NCBI GenBank assembly: GCA_023014365.1
Contig: JAEBUN010000004.1
Coordinates: 2,480,001-2,544,000, forward strand
Reading direction: 5' to 3'
Source: Lepiota brunneoincarnata
Taxonomy: Eukaryota; Basidiomycota; Agaricomycetes; Agaricales; Agaricaceae
Length of the DNA: 64,000 nucleotides
Both the position numbers and the translations under genes were made by a program. Below are positions 24,701 through 36,872 of the stretch, one piece after another. How positions within the stretch are numbered: position 1 is the stretch's first letter; the number at the start of each line of letters is the position of its first letter. Under the pieces are notes generated by a model. It did not search any database. It had not been told where the DNA came from and was given only the letters and a program-made list of their open reading frames with translations.

Positions 24701-25783
24701 TCAACCACGGGGGACTCACCTTGAAGGCTTGAATCCGGATGGCGAGCCCGTCCCAGTTTTGCCCATTTGATACGTCTAAAACGGGGTCGATGTTAAGGAG
24801 GACGTTGAAAGCATCTAACCAAACGGGTAGAACTGTTCCAGTAGCTTCCTTGACAGCCTGTGGGTGCTGGTCCTTCACCATGAAAAGGGCAGTGAGACAT
24901 TGACGAAATACGGATATAGTACGGGCCCTTGTCAGAGGTGAATGTGACTAGATAGATATCATTCCATCTTTGCAGCAGATTTGCAATAATAGTTCGAGCA
25001 CTCACTTTAATTTCTCCTAGAATTAACAAGAGAACAGGAAGGAGCTGACGAAGCACAGGCAGAATCTGATCCTCCGTGAGGTCCGCTTTGATGAACTCCG
25101 TGAAGACTTGCATTGCTCCGTGGATAGAGTCAGGGGAGCCCGATGAAAGCAGGTTGATGAGTGCAGTGAGTAGATCGGGGTACTCATCAGGGCCAATCGC
25201 AATTGGCTATGGAAGATAACGTATGGGCCTGGTAGCACGCCGTATGTCAGCTATATTAATACAGCGAGAATATGCAGAATCTGGACTAACACAAAGCGAC
25301 CGAATGCGACGATTGGGGTCAGACAGTCCTTGGAATACGGCTTGGCGAACCTGACTCTTAATCTGTGCCACAAGTACAAGTTAAATGGCATAATTGACAC
25401 AGAATAGGCTCACTTCTGGCGGTGGAGCAGAGCCTCGGAAAGCAGGAAAGTAGGGCGACCACCGTTCTTTCACGTATTTGCGCAGGGCGATACTTGCCGA
25501 GTGCTGGCCCCGCAGATAAGAAAGAAACGCGCCGAATGAAGGTTCAAATCAGATCACATATCTGTCTTAAAGAAATCTCTGCATCTTGGGCGAGAATGAT
25601 TTGCGCCAACGCGAGGCCGGTATCTTATCACGCGTCAACCATGGCCAGAAACATCCCCGACACGAGACACATACTGATGTTCCCAAAAGCCTCGGCGAGT
25701 TTAAGCTCCGCTTCGACACGAGTATTTGTATCGGAACTGAGTGTAGCAGATAGAATATCGGCGATTTGAGTAGTGGAGGCCAT
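21719..25783 (-). CDS. Importin-9 / Kap114-type karyopherin
   Basis: This nuclear import receptor of the importin-beta family (in other species its cargo includes histones H2A-H2B, TBP and ribosomal proteins) is built of HEAT repeats. The N-terminus is MASTTQIADILSATLSSD, then RVEAELKLAEAFGN and LALAQIILAQDAEISLRQ, the importin-beta N-terminal Ran-binding region. The middle is a long series of amphipathic helices over many exons (for example MQVFTEFIKADLTEDQILPV). Near the end an acidic segment (DDILDDNDDEDLKNDP) precedes the last exon ending EELLVLRRAVGN-stop (21719-21721), which matches the C-terminal style of importin-9. The N- and C-terminal blocks identify the family; the exact borders of the roughly 20 exons were not all resolved. 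Confidence 0.85.
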
Positions 25784-26052
25784 GGTTAGAGGTGTCGCAC
25801 GTGCAGACGCAGATTTATCGTCCAAAAGAGGCATCTCAAACAAAGGCTCACATCGACCCTTAAACGCTTCATCTTCAACGAATATTGGTACCATGAGGGC
25901 ACGCAGGATTTTTGTAAAGATCTCCCGGGTTCCCTCTATCCGCTTTTCAGTCGGAACGAGCTCACAAGGATCTAAGCAGGGACAAATTGATGGGACTCGA
26001 TTATATATGTCTCCCTGAGAGTTCCCCACCCCTTTCAGCACCCTCATGCATC

Positions 26053-27654
26053 ATGCCCCGGGTGGAGCATACTAATGCTTCAGCACAGAGCAGGAAACGA
26101 TCCAGGTCTTCTGATATCGCGATAGTCAAGGATTCCCTTCCCAACGCGACTACCCACCACGGCTCAACGGCGAAGCGACGGAAACAAGGGAAGCTCGCTT
26201 CATTAATGGGCTTGCCCATAGACGTATTATTTGAGGTAAGTTGGGGGAAAGTATGTTCATGCATTCCTAGTGACCCGGCGCTATTAGATTTTGGGTCATC
26301 TCACTCCGTACGACCTCCTGAAACTTGCTCGGGTCACCAAGGCCTTTCGTCAGGTCCTGATGAGCCGCTCATCTACCACAGTCTGGATACAAGCGCGGAC
26401 CAACATCTCAGGATTACCGGATTGCCCAAAAGATATGAGCGAACCTGCATACGCTAACTTGGCCTTTTCACCGCATTGTCATGCGAGTATAGACCTTTCA
26501 TGAATGCTGTACTGGACTAGAATATTCGCCTAGTTTTGTTTGTGTCCCAATATCCGCAACATTGACTGGGAACTCAGAGTGCGCATTTGTGCTTCCTGCA
26601 CCCAGACCGTGTAAGCAGCTGATCTCTTGACTTCGGTAGGATGAGTGTGGATTGATGGTGGATTAGAATCGAACAAGTCAGGCTCCCCCACCTATGGCAG
26701 AAGCCCAATTGCACCCTTATTCCGACAAAGATGGCATGTAAGTACACACCATATCTGTATCCACGCAAAGCACTTAAGTATCCACTCCTCCCAGATTGTG
26801 CCCGCAAGTTTAAGGTATTCTTCCTTAAATCTCAGTATGACTGGGTGGAGGACCAGCTCCGAGACTTGGACCCAGCACAGACTGAAACTTTTGTAAACGA
26901 ACGAACAAAGCTGGTCAAAAATCAAGCAGAGGTATTCCCATTTCCTGCGTGATGTAATTTCTAAAGACCTAGTGGACTAAGCACGCTGCTCTTTGTGAGA
27001 AATGGTCTCGTGAACAAGCCCAAGACCGGTCGCAGGAACTAACCCGCTTGAAAAAGGAAAGACAAGACGCGTAAGTGCCAGCCGCTGCCGTTGGATTGGT
27101 TCTCGCGAATAACAGGTTTACGCTTGTAGGATCATCCACAAGCTTCAAGAACTTGGTTGGGGCGAAGAAATTGAGAAAATTCAGCCTCCAGACTCCCTTT
27201 CGGATCACCCCCTTGTCAAGCAACCACACAAGTTAACCAACCGCAGTGTGTATTCCCTCCCTTCTCGTAGCAGTGTAACTAACCCCCCAATGCCTTACAA
27301 GTCTGGACCAATATCATGGCACCACTTGTTAAGCACATGGAGTCTATACGCACCAAAAGGCTCTTCCGCGAGCGCCAACAGCTCATTTATAGGCGCAGAC
27401 GCGTGGTCACTATGCTGTTTAATGAATATAAGAATGCCCAGCTCCCCAACGTTGAACAGATACCCGAACCCATGGATTACTTAGGTTTTGAGCCAATCAA
27501 GGCATTCATAGAGCAACCCTCCGACAAAGAGCTCTCCCTGGAGATACTGATCGATCTCAAAGCCCGCATACCTACGCTCGCCCTGGAGTGGCACAACAAA
27601 TATAAGCAAGATTTCATTCGCGGGTGGGCCATGGTTGATGACTGGGGTATGTGA
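26053..27654 (+). CDS. F-box protein
   Basis: This is probably a substrate adaptor for an SCF ubiquitin ligase. After a Ser/Lys/Arg-rich N-terminus the F-box reads LMGLPIDVLFE joined across an intron (about 26236-26287) to ILGHLTPYDLLKLARVTKAF. The next exons carry a Cys pair (CASCTQT) followed by charged helical segments: YDWVEDQLRDLDPAQTETF, TRLKKERQDA, IIHKLQELGWGEEIEKI, HMESIRTKRLFRERQQL. This coiled-coil-rich layout without LRRs is common in the large F-box families of agaricomycetes. It ends at TGA 27652-27654, but GGGTATGTGAG at that spot could also be an intron donor, so a further exon is possible. The ATG at 26053 is 270 bp from the divergent importin-9 start. Confidence 0.8.
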
Positions 27655-28447
27655 GTGAAGGCATGTGGTTGGGAAGGTAGCGGGTGGGGAGATTTTTCAC
27701 CTTCGAACATGTGGTAACCCGGGGCTGATGCATCTCTACGAAACGTGGTTTCTTTGTGTCCATCAGCAGGCCGGACACACTCTTGTGGCCATCAAACTCT
27801 ACCCTGGCTAGAATACGTTTTCTATCTAACTTCCGTTCTTTTGCTGTCCAATATACCTTGTTATCTAGTTCGCAGAGCTCCTTTGACTTGACAGGCGCGC
27901 CTCCTATCTCCTGACACCCCCTTAGTCGGCTGTTCCTATTTAAAATATATTCTTCTTGTTTCCACATCAGATTCAATTGCCGTTCGCCCATATACATTAA
28001 CAGCCGTGACCACTTTCAGCCACTCGAATCGTTGACCCAATCGTCAATATTTCAATGTCGACATTTATCAGCGCCCTGAGGTGGTAGACTAATCATTGTG
28101 TTACCCTCACTTGGTGCTTTTTAAAGCCCATAAAGTCCTGATCGTGAATAGGAGGGTTTTATCATTCTCTGACCGTACCCGAATTGATCGACTTTGATGA
28201 TCTCCCCCGACTTTCGTTGGGGAAATGCGGATTTGAAGGAGTTGTCAGATTGCTCCAACATTCAATTTTCATATCCCATTAGATGTTTCTGCTTTTGTAC
28301 TGTGGACATGCTCAATGGAAATATCTGCGTGCTTTGGGGCTACTCTTGTGGATGTCCAAGTGCCTCCAGAACAATGTCGTTCTTTATGATGAGTTTCTGT
28401 TCCATCGTTCCACCGACGTCTAATACGCTTATCCGCAAAAACTACAT
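27655..28447. other. Intergenic between F-box gene and RS-protein gene
   Basis: A minus-strand ORF at 27614-27997 begins with a good ATG but has no recognisable motif and overlaps the F-box 3' end. I do not call it. Nothing else is seen. Confidence 0.4.
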
Positions 28448-30190
28448 CTAAAACGATAAATCTACTCCGTCCTTGCCTAAATCCCATTCCCTAACGGCCC
28501 CACGCTTCGTATACTCAATATCCATGAGACTACCTCCGCTTGCACTGATAATACTACTCTTCTCCTTCTCCTTCTCCTTCCCCTTTCCTTTTTTGTCTTT
28601 TTTGTCCAGCAACCCCAGCCGTTCCAATCTCTTCCTCTCCTCCTTGTCCTGTTTCCTCAATCTGATCAGCTCGAGCATCATGTCCCAACCCTCAAACTCA
28701 GCATCATTGATCAGCCCTGTTGCAGGAACGTTGGGCGTTGTGCTGAGGGGTGCAACGTCTAATCGGGGGTCATAGTGCTCTTCAAAGTATTTATCCATTT
28801 TGGAAGGCAAGTTAGGTGGTGGTGGCGAGGGCCCTGGGAGCGGTGAGGAGGAGCGCGACGAGGGAGACATGCTCCGCGTGTGGGAAGAGCTAAAGGAGGG
28901 ATGGCTTGAAAGATCAGGCTTGCGTTGGAGCCTTGTCGAACTGACACTGCGAGTGCGGTGGCTTCGGCCTCGATTTTGGCTTTGGCTCCGGTCTCTGTCG
29001 TGGCGAGTTGATGTACGGCAGGACGACTGCCTAGCGGGGGGATCATCTACTTTTGTTGTCGTCGAGGATTTGAGTTTCCGTCGTAATTCTGTTTCGCGCC
29101 CTTCCGTATCATTCTGCCGATCGACTTCTTCGTGTAGGTCGTCCAGTGCATACTTCATTTCCTTTTTGCCGCTACCCGGTGGCCTCGGCGAGTGAGACCG
29201 AGGTCGAGGGTGACGAGAACGTGAGTGCTTCCGCCTGGGTGACTCTCTATGACTTCGACTATGGCTGCGTCGTCGGCGCCGTCTGTGTCCATCCTCGCTT
29301 GTATCTCTCCCATATCTTGGAGACGCACTCCTCTTTCTCCGTCGTCTCTGTCCTTGACCTCTTTCACCCTTGTCCCCATCGTCACTGTTTTCAATGCTCT
29401 TCCTCTTCCGCCGACCGGCCCTCTCCTCGCGACTCCGTCTCCTTTCTTGTTCCTTGCGGCTGCCTTGCTCCCTATTTCTTCTCTTCCTCCTTCTTTCTTG
29501 TTCACTCTCATTCTCCGATGCAGTTTCCCAATCCCAGGTCTCCCAGGTCCTAACTTTCCTCTTCCCCCTCTCCTTCTCTCGATCCGCAGTCCGCCCATTC
29601 CACCGGTCCCAACCGTCTTCTTTCTCCCCCTCTCTCTCCTCTCTCCACGACCGCGAGTGAGAGTGTGATGACGAAGTACGTGAGTGTCTAGATTTCCCAC
29701 TTGCTTTCCTTGCCCGGACAGCTTCCTCCGCTCGCGCTCTCCGTTCCCTCCTCTCCTCTTCCCGTCTCGCACGTTTGATTTCTTCTGCGGCCTGTGCTTG
29801 TGCACGAAGGATCGTTTTATTGTGATCGTCAGTACTCCGGATGATGGACGACAAGAACCGTTTATTTGTTCTTGGAGCATTTGAATCTTGTCTATTGGCA
29901 ATGTGGTCAAGTTGACTAGGAAAGTCGAAGATCATGTATACATACAGGTTACTCGCAATATAAGCTCGGATGCCCTGCTGGCTGTACTTTTCCGCCTTCT
30001 TCTTGGCTTCTTTGAGTATGAGCTCTGCTACGTGCCTGTCGAGGTCTTCGTCGGTCACAGTAGGTGCCAGAGAGGTGCCCATGGATGCGCGGACGAGGTT
30101 GGAGACAACAGAGGAGAGGGTGGTGGCATTCGTAGAATTCAGGGGTTTTGCGTTTGTGTTGGCGGTGGAGGTAGAGGCGGATGAGGACAT
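28448..30190 (-). CDS. RS/RE-rich nuclear protein with conserved C-terminal MLELIRLR block
   Basis: The protein is about 560 aa, with a helical N-terminal part (HVAELILKEAKKKAEKYSQQ), a long Arg/Glu and Arg/Ser-rich middle typical of splicing-associated proteins, and a well-ordered C-terminal block: KMDKYFEEHYDPRLDV, then VPATGLINDAEFEGWDMML, ELIRLRKQDKEERKRLERLG and a Lys-rich stretch. The C-terminal block looks conserved and probably defines a eukaryotic family, but I cannot name it with certainty. A splicing or RNA-processing role is inferred from composition. One intron is likely in the N-terminal third (GTATGTATAC...CAATAG, about 29896-29949, 54 bp). It is a multiple of three and free of stops, so the unspliced frame also stays open. 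ATG 30188-30190. Confidence 0.7.
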   Translation of the reverse strand: MSSSASTSTANTNAKPLNSTNATTLSSVVSNLVRASMGTSLAPTVTDEDLDRHVAELILKEAKKKAEKYSQQGIRAYIASNLYVYMIFDFPSQLDHIANRQDSNAPRTNKRFLSSIIRSTDDHNKTILRAQAQAAEEIKRARREEERRERRARAEEAVRARKASGKSRHSRTSSSHSHSRSWREEREGEKEDGWDRWNGRTADREKERGKRKVRTWETWDWETASENESEQERRRKRRNREQGSRKEQERRRSREERAGRRKRKSIENSDDGDKGERGQGQRRRRKRSASPRYGRDTSEDGHRRRRRRSHSRSHRESPRRKHSRSRHPRPRSHSPRPPGSGKKEMKYALDDLHEEVDRQNDTEGRETELRRKLKSSTTTKVDDPPARQSSCRTSTRHDRDRSQSQNRGRSHRTRSVSSTRLQRKPDLSSHPSFSSSHTRSMSPSSRSSSPLPGPSPPPPNLPSKMDKYFEEHYDPRLDVAPLSTTPNVPATGLINDAEFEGWDMMLELIRLRKQDKEERKRLERLGLLDKKDKKGKGKEKEKEKSSIISASGGSLMDIEYTKRGAVREWDLGKDGVDLSF

Positions 30191-32359
30191 GTTCCAGGGG
30201 AGTCAAATTGGACAGGCGCCTGTGGAAACAACTTTCGAACAACCAGAGCAGTAGATTGGAGTCGTGTTTGCGTTTGTTTACTGTGATGGTGTTCGTTGAT
30301 CTGCTGGGTACATGGGTTTACGTTGTAACCCTACACCATCTCTGGAGTTCAAGGAAAATAGCCCTAGCACCGGACGTTGTCTTCTGGAACCGTCCTTTGA
30401 TACCTTTACCCAAGAAGTTACGCTTACAAGCGCCGTGCAGCATGCCAGAAAGAATCCCTCTTGCCAAGCTTTACACAACGAACACGCAGTATAATAGAGA
30501 TCGAACTCACCGGGGGGTCACTGCCAACACCAGTTGCGGCGATACCCTATCCCCTCATCGTTGTCTGCTTGTTCTTCTGGAAATTCGATGATTTAATAGC
30601 TATTTATTGAACCCGACCCCTTCAACACCCCAGAATAAGTAGTACTCGAGTCTCCTCCCCCCGCACTCGTGTTTCTCTTCGATGGCGCTCATAATATTAT
30701 TACAACGAGAGACTTCCGCGCCCTCGATAGAGATCTGTGATCTTGTAAATTGGAAGGACCCCTAATCTAAAGTATCCGATTCTTCTAGATATTGCCGTCA
30801 AATAGCCTCCGGCAGTGTGAAATTGATGCGTAAGGATATTTTGGGCTCTACGCCGTCGAGATTATGTGCATGAGGCTTGTCAGGATGGATAAAGTGCTTT
30901 TTTGTTTACTTTCGTCATACTTCAGGTGTGCTGCATTCTCTGGATTGAGAGGATTGGAAGCCAGAGACACAGTGATGTTATTTTCCGGGTCGAAGTACTC
31001 CAGAACAAAAAGCATTGGAGTGGGATCCAGGCATCCGAGTCTTGAATTGGTGTTAACCATACAATCATTGTAGACTAGCCATCTTATCGATGTTTTTTTT
31101 GTGTTCTATATGGGTACTTCAGAGGATGTGCCACTTGTTTTACTCACAGTCCGACGACGCGAACAGAACGGAACAATAGTTGGATTGTCACCGTTAGGGT
31201 CATGCAGGCTAGGAAAACCCCGGTTAGCACCTCACATCTGCAAGAGGCCATTAGCTCAGGTCGGCGACAGCCATGGACAACGTCAGCTGAGCCCATACAC
31301 ACACTTCACCTGCTACACTTTGTACGTATCTGTGTCCTCATCAAATTGCTGACACAATGAAGAAAAAGTGACCAAAAATAACCCTCACAGCCCAATCCTT
31401 GTAGGATCACAGCCCGAGAATTGCGCAAGCTCGTCCTCACGTAAATTCCATAGGGAGGTTGTGCGACGCACAATGAGCGCGCTCGGGAGCGTGGCATGCA
31501 CGTACAGCATCTAGAGGGGTTCTTCCGACAGCTTGGGAAAGACAAGCAGCTACGGCTTAACCCCTTCTAATCATCATCGTCATCAGCTGTGGACATTCAA
31601 CTATCAATTCTCTGACAGGCTTACACGACCTCTGTGATGGGTGTATCATGACAAATGAAAACGTATCTGTCATATAAACAGTTGCTTGTTGTCAACGGAA
31701 ATGAATCGAGTCAAAGGTGGTTCTGTGCTGCTCACACCCCACCGATGTGAGAAGATCTGTTGCCGACCAAGAACTGGACTGATGGATAAGTATGTATTCG
31801 CCGAGTATGGAGGCAGGCAATGCAAAGTGCTGGGTGGGAAAGGAACGAAGACAAAAGGAAAATAGACTTTTGGCGCCAGAGTGCCAAGGTTCTTTGTGCC
31901 GAGCTACGGAGCACGGGTATCGACGGCGGCTATAGCGAGGATGCCCAATATGAGAGAGTCCTGGCCGGGGTGGACAAAGCACCTGAGCACACCACATCCC
32001 CGTGTCGACGGTTGGGATTTCGTAAGCTTACGTTCAGGTTCTAGGGGAGTGGAGGATAGATAGGCGGGAGGACAAACGCGAAATCAGGGTGGCCAAGAGG
32101 CGCGAGGCAGAGGATTGACTTTAGGCTAAGAATTTGCGGTCGTAAACTGGATCTGTGGCGGCGGGCTGCCGCGAGAGGAAAGTTTTCCAAGGTAAGGGGG
32201 GGGGTGTTGTACGAAATGAGGCCGATATCCGAGGGAACAATAATAATTGAGTGCTGCATTCCACAGTCCATCCGCCCATCCCTGTGTCTTGATTGGTCGA
32301 TTGTTTCATTTATATATATAAAGTCCACTCCTCCTCTATTCCCCCTCTCTACTCTCCTA
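30191..32359. other. 2.2-kb stretch, possibly one small minus-strand gene
   Basis: Within 30848-31250 (minus) two segments read like protein: LHDPNGDNPTIVPFC and, after a possible intron (GTGAGT...GCTAG), VNTNSRLGCLDPTPMLF and NITVSLASNPLNPENAAH, ending in a stop at 30848. Phases of the two do not fit cleanly, so this stays a candidate only. The rest, including 31250-32200, shows no supported gene. Confidence 0.3.
32291..32323 (+). promoter_or_regulatory. Core promoter of F-box gene (inverted CCAAT and TATA)
   Basis: GATTGG (inverted CCAAT box) at 32291-32296 is followed by TATATATATAAAG at 32311-32323, about 40-50 bp before the ATG at 32360. The spacing fits a TATA-driven core promoter with a short leader. 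Confidence 0.6.
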
Positions 32360-33627
32360 ATGTCCCTCGCCAGCTCTCTACCCCTCGAGCTCGTCCACGC
32401 CATTCTCGAGGCCGACTATCTCGTCACCTCTGGCGAACCTGACCGGCCCTTTCTGAGGTCATGCAGCCTCGTCTGCCGCGCGTGGTCGACACCAGCCCAA
32501 CGTCTCCTTTTCACCAACGTCGTCCTCCGTTCCGAACGCGACTTTCATTCCTTCCGCAGTGTCCTTCCACAGTCATCGCTTGCCAATGCCGTCTGCACGC
32601 TTCGTGTCGTTCTCGACAATAACCAGCCTAATGGCCTTCGTCAACACCACCTGGCCACTGCGGTTGCGCTCTGCCCTAGACTGAACAGCATCGCACTCTC
32701 GCTCTTCGGCAATGAGTCAGTCGACGTCGAACACAGCAACAAGAATACCGTCAACAGCGGCATCATTGACTCGGACATTTCAAGGCTCGGCACCAGTGTT
32801 CCGCTTCCTCCGATTCTCCGGCGCCCCGAGAACTCCTCTCTCGCCGAGGCGCTCGGCAACTCACCGATCACCTCATTTCACCTCAGCAACTGGTCTCCAA
32901 ACCCTCATTCCCTCGTACCCCTCCTCGCCTCCCTACCCACAGTCAAACAATTATCTATTACCGGTACCCCGCCCCCCGCCCCCGCGGCCATCTTCCCTGG
33001 ATGCAGCCTAAGTTTGACCCATCTACGCATCAATTTCCAGCAATCCCCTTCTGCCGAATTCCTCAAATGGTTACTTGACAACTCGAGAGACGCATTGCAA
33101 GCCCTTGATATCGAGCGTCTTTCCGACTCGGACGCGTCCATTGGGTTGTTGGATCATATTACAGCGACCTATGGCTCTACACTCCGATCTCTCATCTTAC
33201 CCTCTTGCGGGTCTCCGACGGGACTCAAACATCTCCAGCGGTGTACAGATCTGCGGTCGGTTGCGTTCCGCACCCCTAATGTGTCCTCCGCGGTGTTCGC
33301 TCATCTCCTTGTGGGTGCACTACGGCCCCCGCTGGAGAAGATGTATATCTGCGTGGATAAGAATACGGCACTTTCACCCATTATTGAGTTTGTGAGGAGC
33401 AAGGAGGGCTTGAAGTCACTTGTGGTATGTCTCTGGGAGGACGGCGTGAGGCATAAATCGAGGCTCTGGGGGTCGCTGAAGATGGCATGTGCTCTAAATG
33501 GTGTCGAGTTGAAGACTATGGAGAGGATGGGTGATTACAAGGCTATGATCGTACGTTGATCTCTCCTTGGTGTCTGGACGCATATAGCTGACGGTTACTC
33601 GTAGAAATTCGATTGGGAGAAGGTTTG
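32360..33627 (+). CDS. F-box protein with LRR-like region
   Basis: The N-terminal F-box-like motif reads SLPLELVHAILEADYL...LRSCSLVCRAWSTPAQRLLF, a typical basidiomycete F-box pattern (LPxELxxxIL, then CxLVCRxW). The rest (about 350 aa) has leucine-rich repeats in irregular form, such as PTVKQLSITGTPPP, LTHLRINFQQSP, DALQALDIERLSD, LRSLILPSCGS, LRSVAFRTPNVSS and LEKMYICVDKN. It is likely an SCF adaptor; target unknown. One intron near the end (about 33552-33604, GTACGT...CGTAG) replaces the read-through VR with KFDWEKV-stop at 33625-33627. The start is the ATG at 32360; earlier in-frame codons lie in the promoter region. Confidence 0.82.
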
Positions 33628-34650
33628 AAATCCTCCCCTATGGTGTATTTCCTGCTTCATTATATCCATCACATACTTGCTTACTTTTTTTTATCACATC
33701 ATCCCCAATCCATCCCGTTGCAATTTTATTCGTTACGATAGATGATCACGACATTCATGGTCCATTTTATATCACACTTTGCAGATTTAGGTTAATTGGA
33801 CCTCTTGGTTCATTTGTAGTATTATTGCTACTTTCGCTTTTTTGCACATAATATCTTGTTCTACACATAATTAGTGGAATACTACCAATGGCATGGTAGG
33901 CGTGGTGACAATATTCACGCGCTTTTACCCGCCTTTTTTGCTGAATCGATGTGCGGAAATATCACGAATGTATACTCGGCACCGGTTTCGAGTTTCAGCA
34001 GGTTGGTAACACCGACAGTAGCGACGACCAGCCCGCGCCCACGATCGAGTCGCCAACACCCGTGCCTGAAAATGTTGCAGCATATGTTCCTGTGCCGGGA
34101 CAAAAATAGACAACTGACAAGCAATGAAACATACATAGGACATCATAACTCTGCCCCTGAATCTTATTGCCTTGTCCATGGCTATTCTCATGCTTCGGTT
34201 TGAGAATATCGCCGTAGAGTTGACGATGAGTCGCGCGTCTCCGCAGCACAAGTCCTCCCACAGAGAGGGGAGGGAGGGCATTTGACTCCATTATCCCCGG
34301 AAGGTCCATCCATCTTCTTCAAAATGGATGGCCCCCCGAAGAAATCTCGCATGTACCCATTCCTTGGGTGTGTGCCTTATGGGCTTGAGTGTTCTGTCAG
34401 CCGAATCCAGCGCAACTGTCCCAAAATTCCTCCACAAACACAAAACGTACTTATGGCAGCAACACAGAAAGTGGCGCCCCGAAGATCTCGAGAGTGTCGA
34501 TTGGGTAGCTCCGCAAGGAAACCCGAAAAACATGGTTGTTCAGCCTTCTTGATTTGGGTCAAGTTCGGATTTGGTCACTTTCATCGGCAATATCCGTCTA
34601 GACCTGATTTTGAATTTACCGCAAGGAAACAACATCAATTGCCAAGGCAG
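33628..34650. other. 1-kb stretch with protein-like fragments in several minus-strand frames
   Basis: Minus-strand segments look protein-like (RTLKPIRHTPKEWVHARF and GAIHFEEDGWTFRG near 34300-34400; LVLRRRATHRQLYGDILKPK near 34200; LLKLETGAEYTFVIFPHI near 33950) but lie in different frames without good splice links. This may be a decayed gene. I do not recognise the family. Confidence 0.3.
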
Positions 34651-36872
34651 TCAAGTCAAGAAATAACTTGTCTCCAAACCGGGGCAAGTATCCTGGGAAC
34701 TACTCCTCTCCGTCTCCTCCTCACTTCCTCCTTCCTCCTCCTCTTCCTCCTCTTCCTCCTCCTCGTCGTCGTCATCATCCAGCAATTTCAGTAGCTTCCC
34801 AAAATCTGTTTTCGACTCCCACCATCCTTTAGCATGTACCTTATCTCCAATTCTCACCCCGTACACTCCTTCAGCCAAAGCCCTCCTCAAAAACGGTCCG
34901 AATATCTCAAAGAACGCACGTCCGACAGCCACAACCACCTTTCCCTCCCTCTCCCTTTCTTTCTCCTTCTCACTCTCTACGCCATCCTCCCTCGTCAAGG
35001 ATGTGACAACGACCCTGAGATAGTCCAATAACCCTGTTGCAACTCGACCCAACACAATCTCATCCAACATCCTCAACAACTCGTTGACTCCTTCCGCATT
35101 CGGTTCCGCACCAGTATCATTATCATTTATACCTACAACGTTTCCGTTGGCGGTAGCGCTTCCAGTCTGAGAGCTCCTGGGAACAATTAACCGTAGACCA
35201 TTCAACACTCCTAATACTGCATTCGTCAACCCCGCGATAGGTGGGTACGAGGCAAGTATTTGAGGAGGAATGTGAGCTGGTCCACGAGACACCTGCCGAT
35301 TCGAGGATGGAGGAAGTGGTGGAGATGCAACGAGTGATGGGAGAACGAGCCATTTAGATGGCAATTCTGCGGGTGCTGATGTAGCCCTGCTTGAGGATGC
35401 AGATGCAGTTTTGGTATTGCCACTCTTGGGTGTTGTCCCGCGAGCTTTCTCTATTCTTCCCATCCATCTCTCTGTCGCACTTTCGAAATCACGCCCTACT
35501 ATTGCCACAATAGCGGAAGAAAAGATTCCGCCACCGCTCAAAAGAGCACATCGAAAGTCCAACCCGAGTCGTGCGAACGCAGTAGAGCAGTAATTGAGCT
35601 GGGTCAAAAGTGAGGGTAGGTGAGAGAGAGTCAAGAGGGGCATGGATGGCTTCAGGATTGCAAAAAGGTGGGCCGTGAGTGCGCGGGTCGAATAGGACCG
35701 TAGTAGCGTATGTAGCCGGGAAAGCTGGTCCTCGTCATGAGGACTACTGGAGGCTTCAGTTGCTGAAGAAGTTGAGTTGCGTTCAAGGAATATCGTCGAG
35801 TATTGGGTTATGATGTCGTATACACCCTCTCGCCATGCGTCGATGTACTTCTTGAGATATCGGGCCATGTCCTCCTTTTCCCGATCATCCAATTCCTTCC
35901 CCTTCTCTTTCGCCTTGCCCCTCTCGCTAGCGGAGACCTGTTTCACGAGGCGCTGAATATCCCTCCCACTCGACTCCAGGATCGTTCTCAAACAAGACTT
36001 CTCGACCAACGAGGAATGCTAGCTGCGAGCTGTTCCTCGCTCGAAGGCTCCTCGCATCGACTTCTTGTAGGAGAGACCTGACGAGTGGGTAGCGGGGACT
36101 TTTGGTGATGCTGAATAGAACGGGGTCCAGCGCCTCCCGGACCAAAGGCGTTCATTTTTCTCAGAAAATTCACTGCCTTCCACAACGCAGGTAGTTTTCT
36201 GTTGGGTTCGTATAATGTTGTAAGTAGCGATAAGTGCATCTGGGTGATCGAATGTTGCACTTCCGAGGAAACAGATGTCAGAATGGCAGGAGGTGATGAG
36301 GACTTGTCTTTGGCCTTGTCATCGACCTTGTGAAAGGATGAAGCCAGTGTGGCGACATGTGACGCAAGTGAGAGTGCCTCGCCAAAGTAACCGTTCCGCA
36401 CACAAGTATCGATAAGGACAGGTATATCGAGGAGATCCCTGATCTTCTCGTGTTGTTCTAGCACCACGCGCGCCTTGTTGCGCTCGTGCAAGACAACTTC
36501 CGTACGTCCCTTCCATACTGCTGCGCTTTCTTCAAGTGCGGGAATGCTTAAGTCGAGTAGACTGTTGAGAGACGAAGATAGGGTTTCAAGTGAGGAGGTG
36601 AGGGCGGTGGTGGTATTGTGGAGGGAGACAAAGGTCGGGTAAGAAGTGTGTGTGAGGGTCGTTAGGCTAGAAGTGAGATGATGGGACTGTGTTTGTAGCG
36701 ATATCGGCTCCTGGAGTAGTTCTGCGAGTGGAAGGGTAGCGAGATGTGATAGATAGCCTCTTGAAGCAGGGGTGGTAAGGAGATGAGGTGAGGGTTGTTG
36801 TTCAGTGAGGATGTCCACCAAGGGTGATACCTCTGCTAAACGAGACGCGATAATCTTTGGTGTTTCCTCCAT
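34651..36872 (-). CDS. COG8: COG8, subunit of the conserved oligomeric Golgi tethering complex
   Basis: This is a subunit of the COG vesicle tether needed for retrograde intra-Golgi traffic and glycosylation (Dor1-like family). The start is MEETPKIIASRLAEVSPLVD (ATG 36870-36872). Diagnostic blocks are YLSHLATLPLAELLQEP, HTSYPTFVSLHNTTTAL, LLDIPVLIDTCVRNGYFGEA, VNFLRKMNAF, then QLAFLVGREVL, LRTILESSGRD, YIDAWREGVYDIITQYSTIF and a C-terminal helical part. It ends with an unusual acidic run (14 or more Asp/Glu) near 34720. One intron follows RKMNAF (about 36060-36130). Between GREVL and LRTIL one base is surplus (TTGTTTGAG near 35995). A 37-bp intron could also bridge the frames, but it would remove conserved residues, so a sequencing insertion is more likely. 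Confidence 0.88.

Noticed and set aside
32041..32403. Minus-strand ORF across the F-box promoter
   Set aside because: It spans the TATA and CCAAT elements and the start of the F-box gene and shows no domain.
34720..34790. Acidic run at the COG8 C-terminus as a separate gene or frameshift product
   Set aside because: It is in the same open frame as conserved COG8 sequence and ends normally, so it is treated as a lineage-specific tail.
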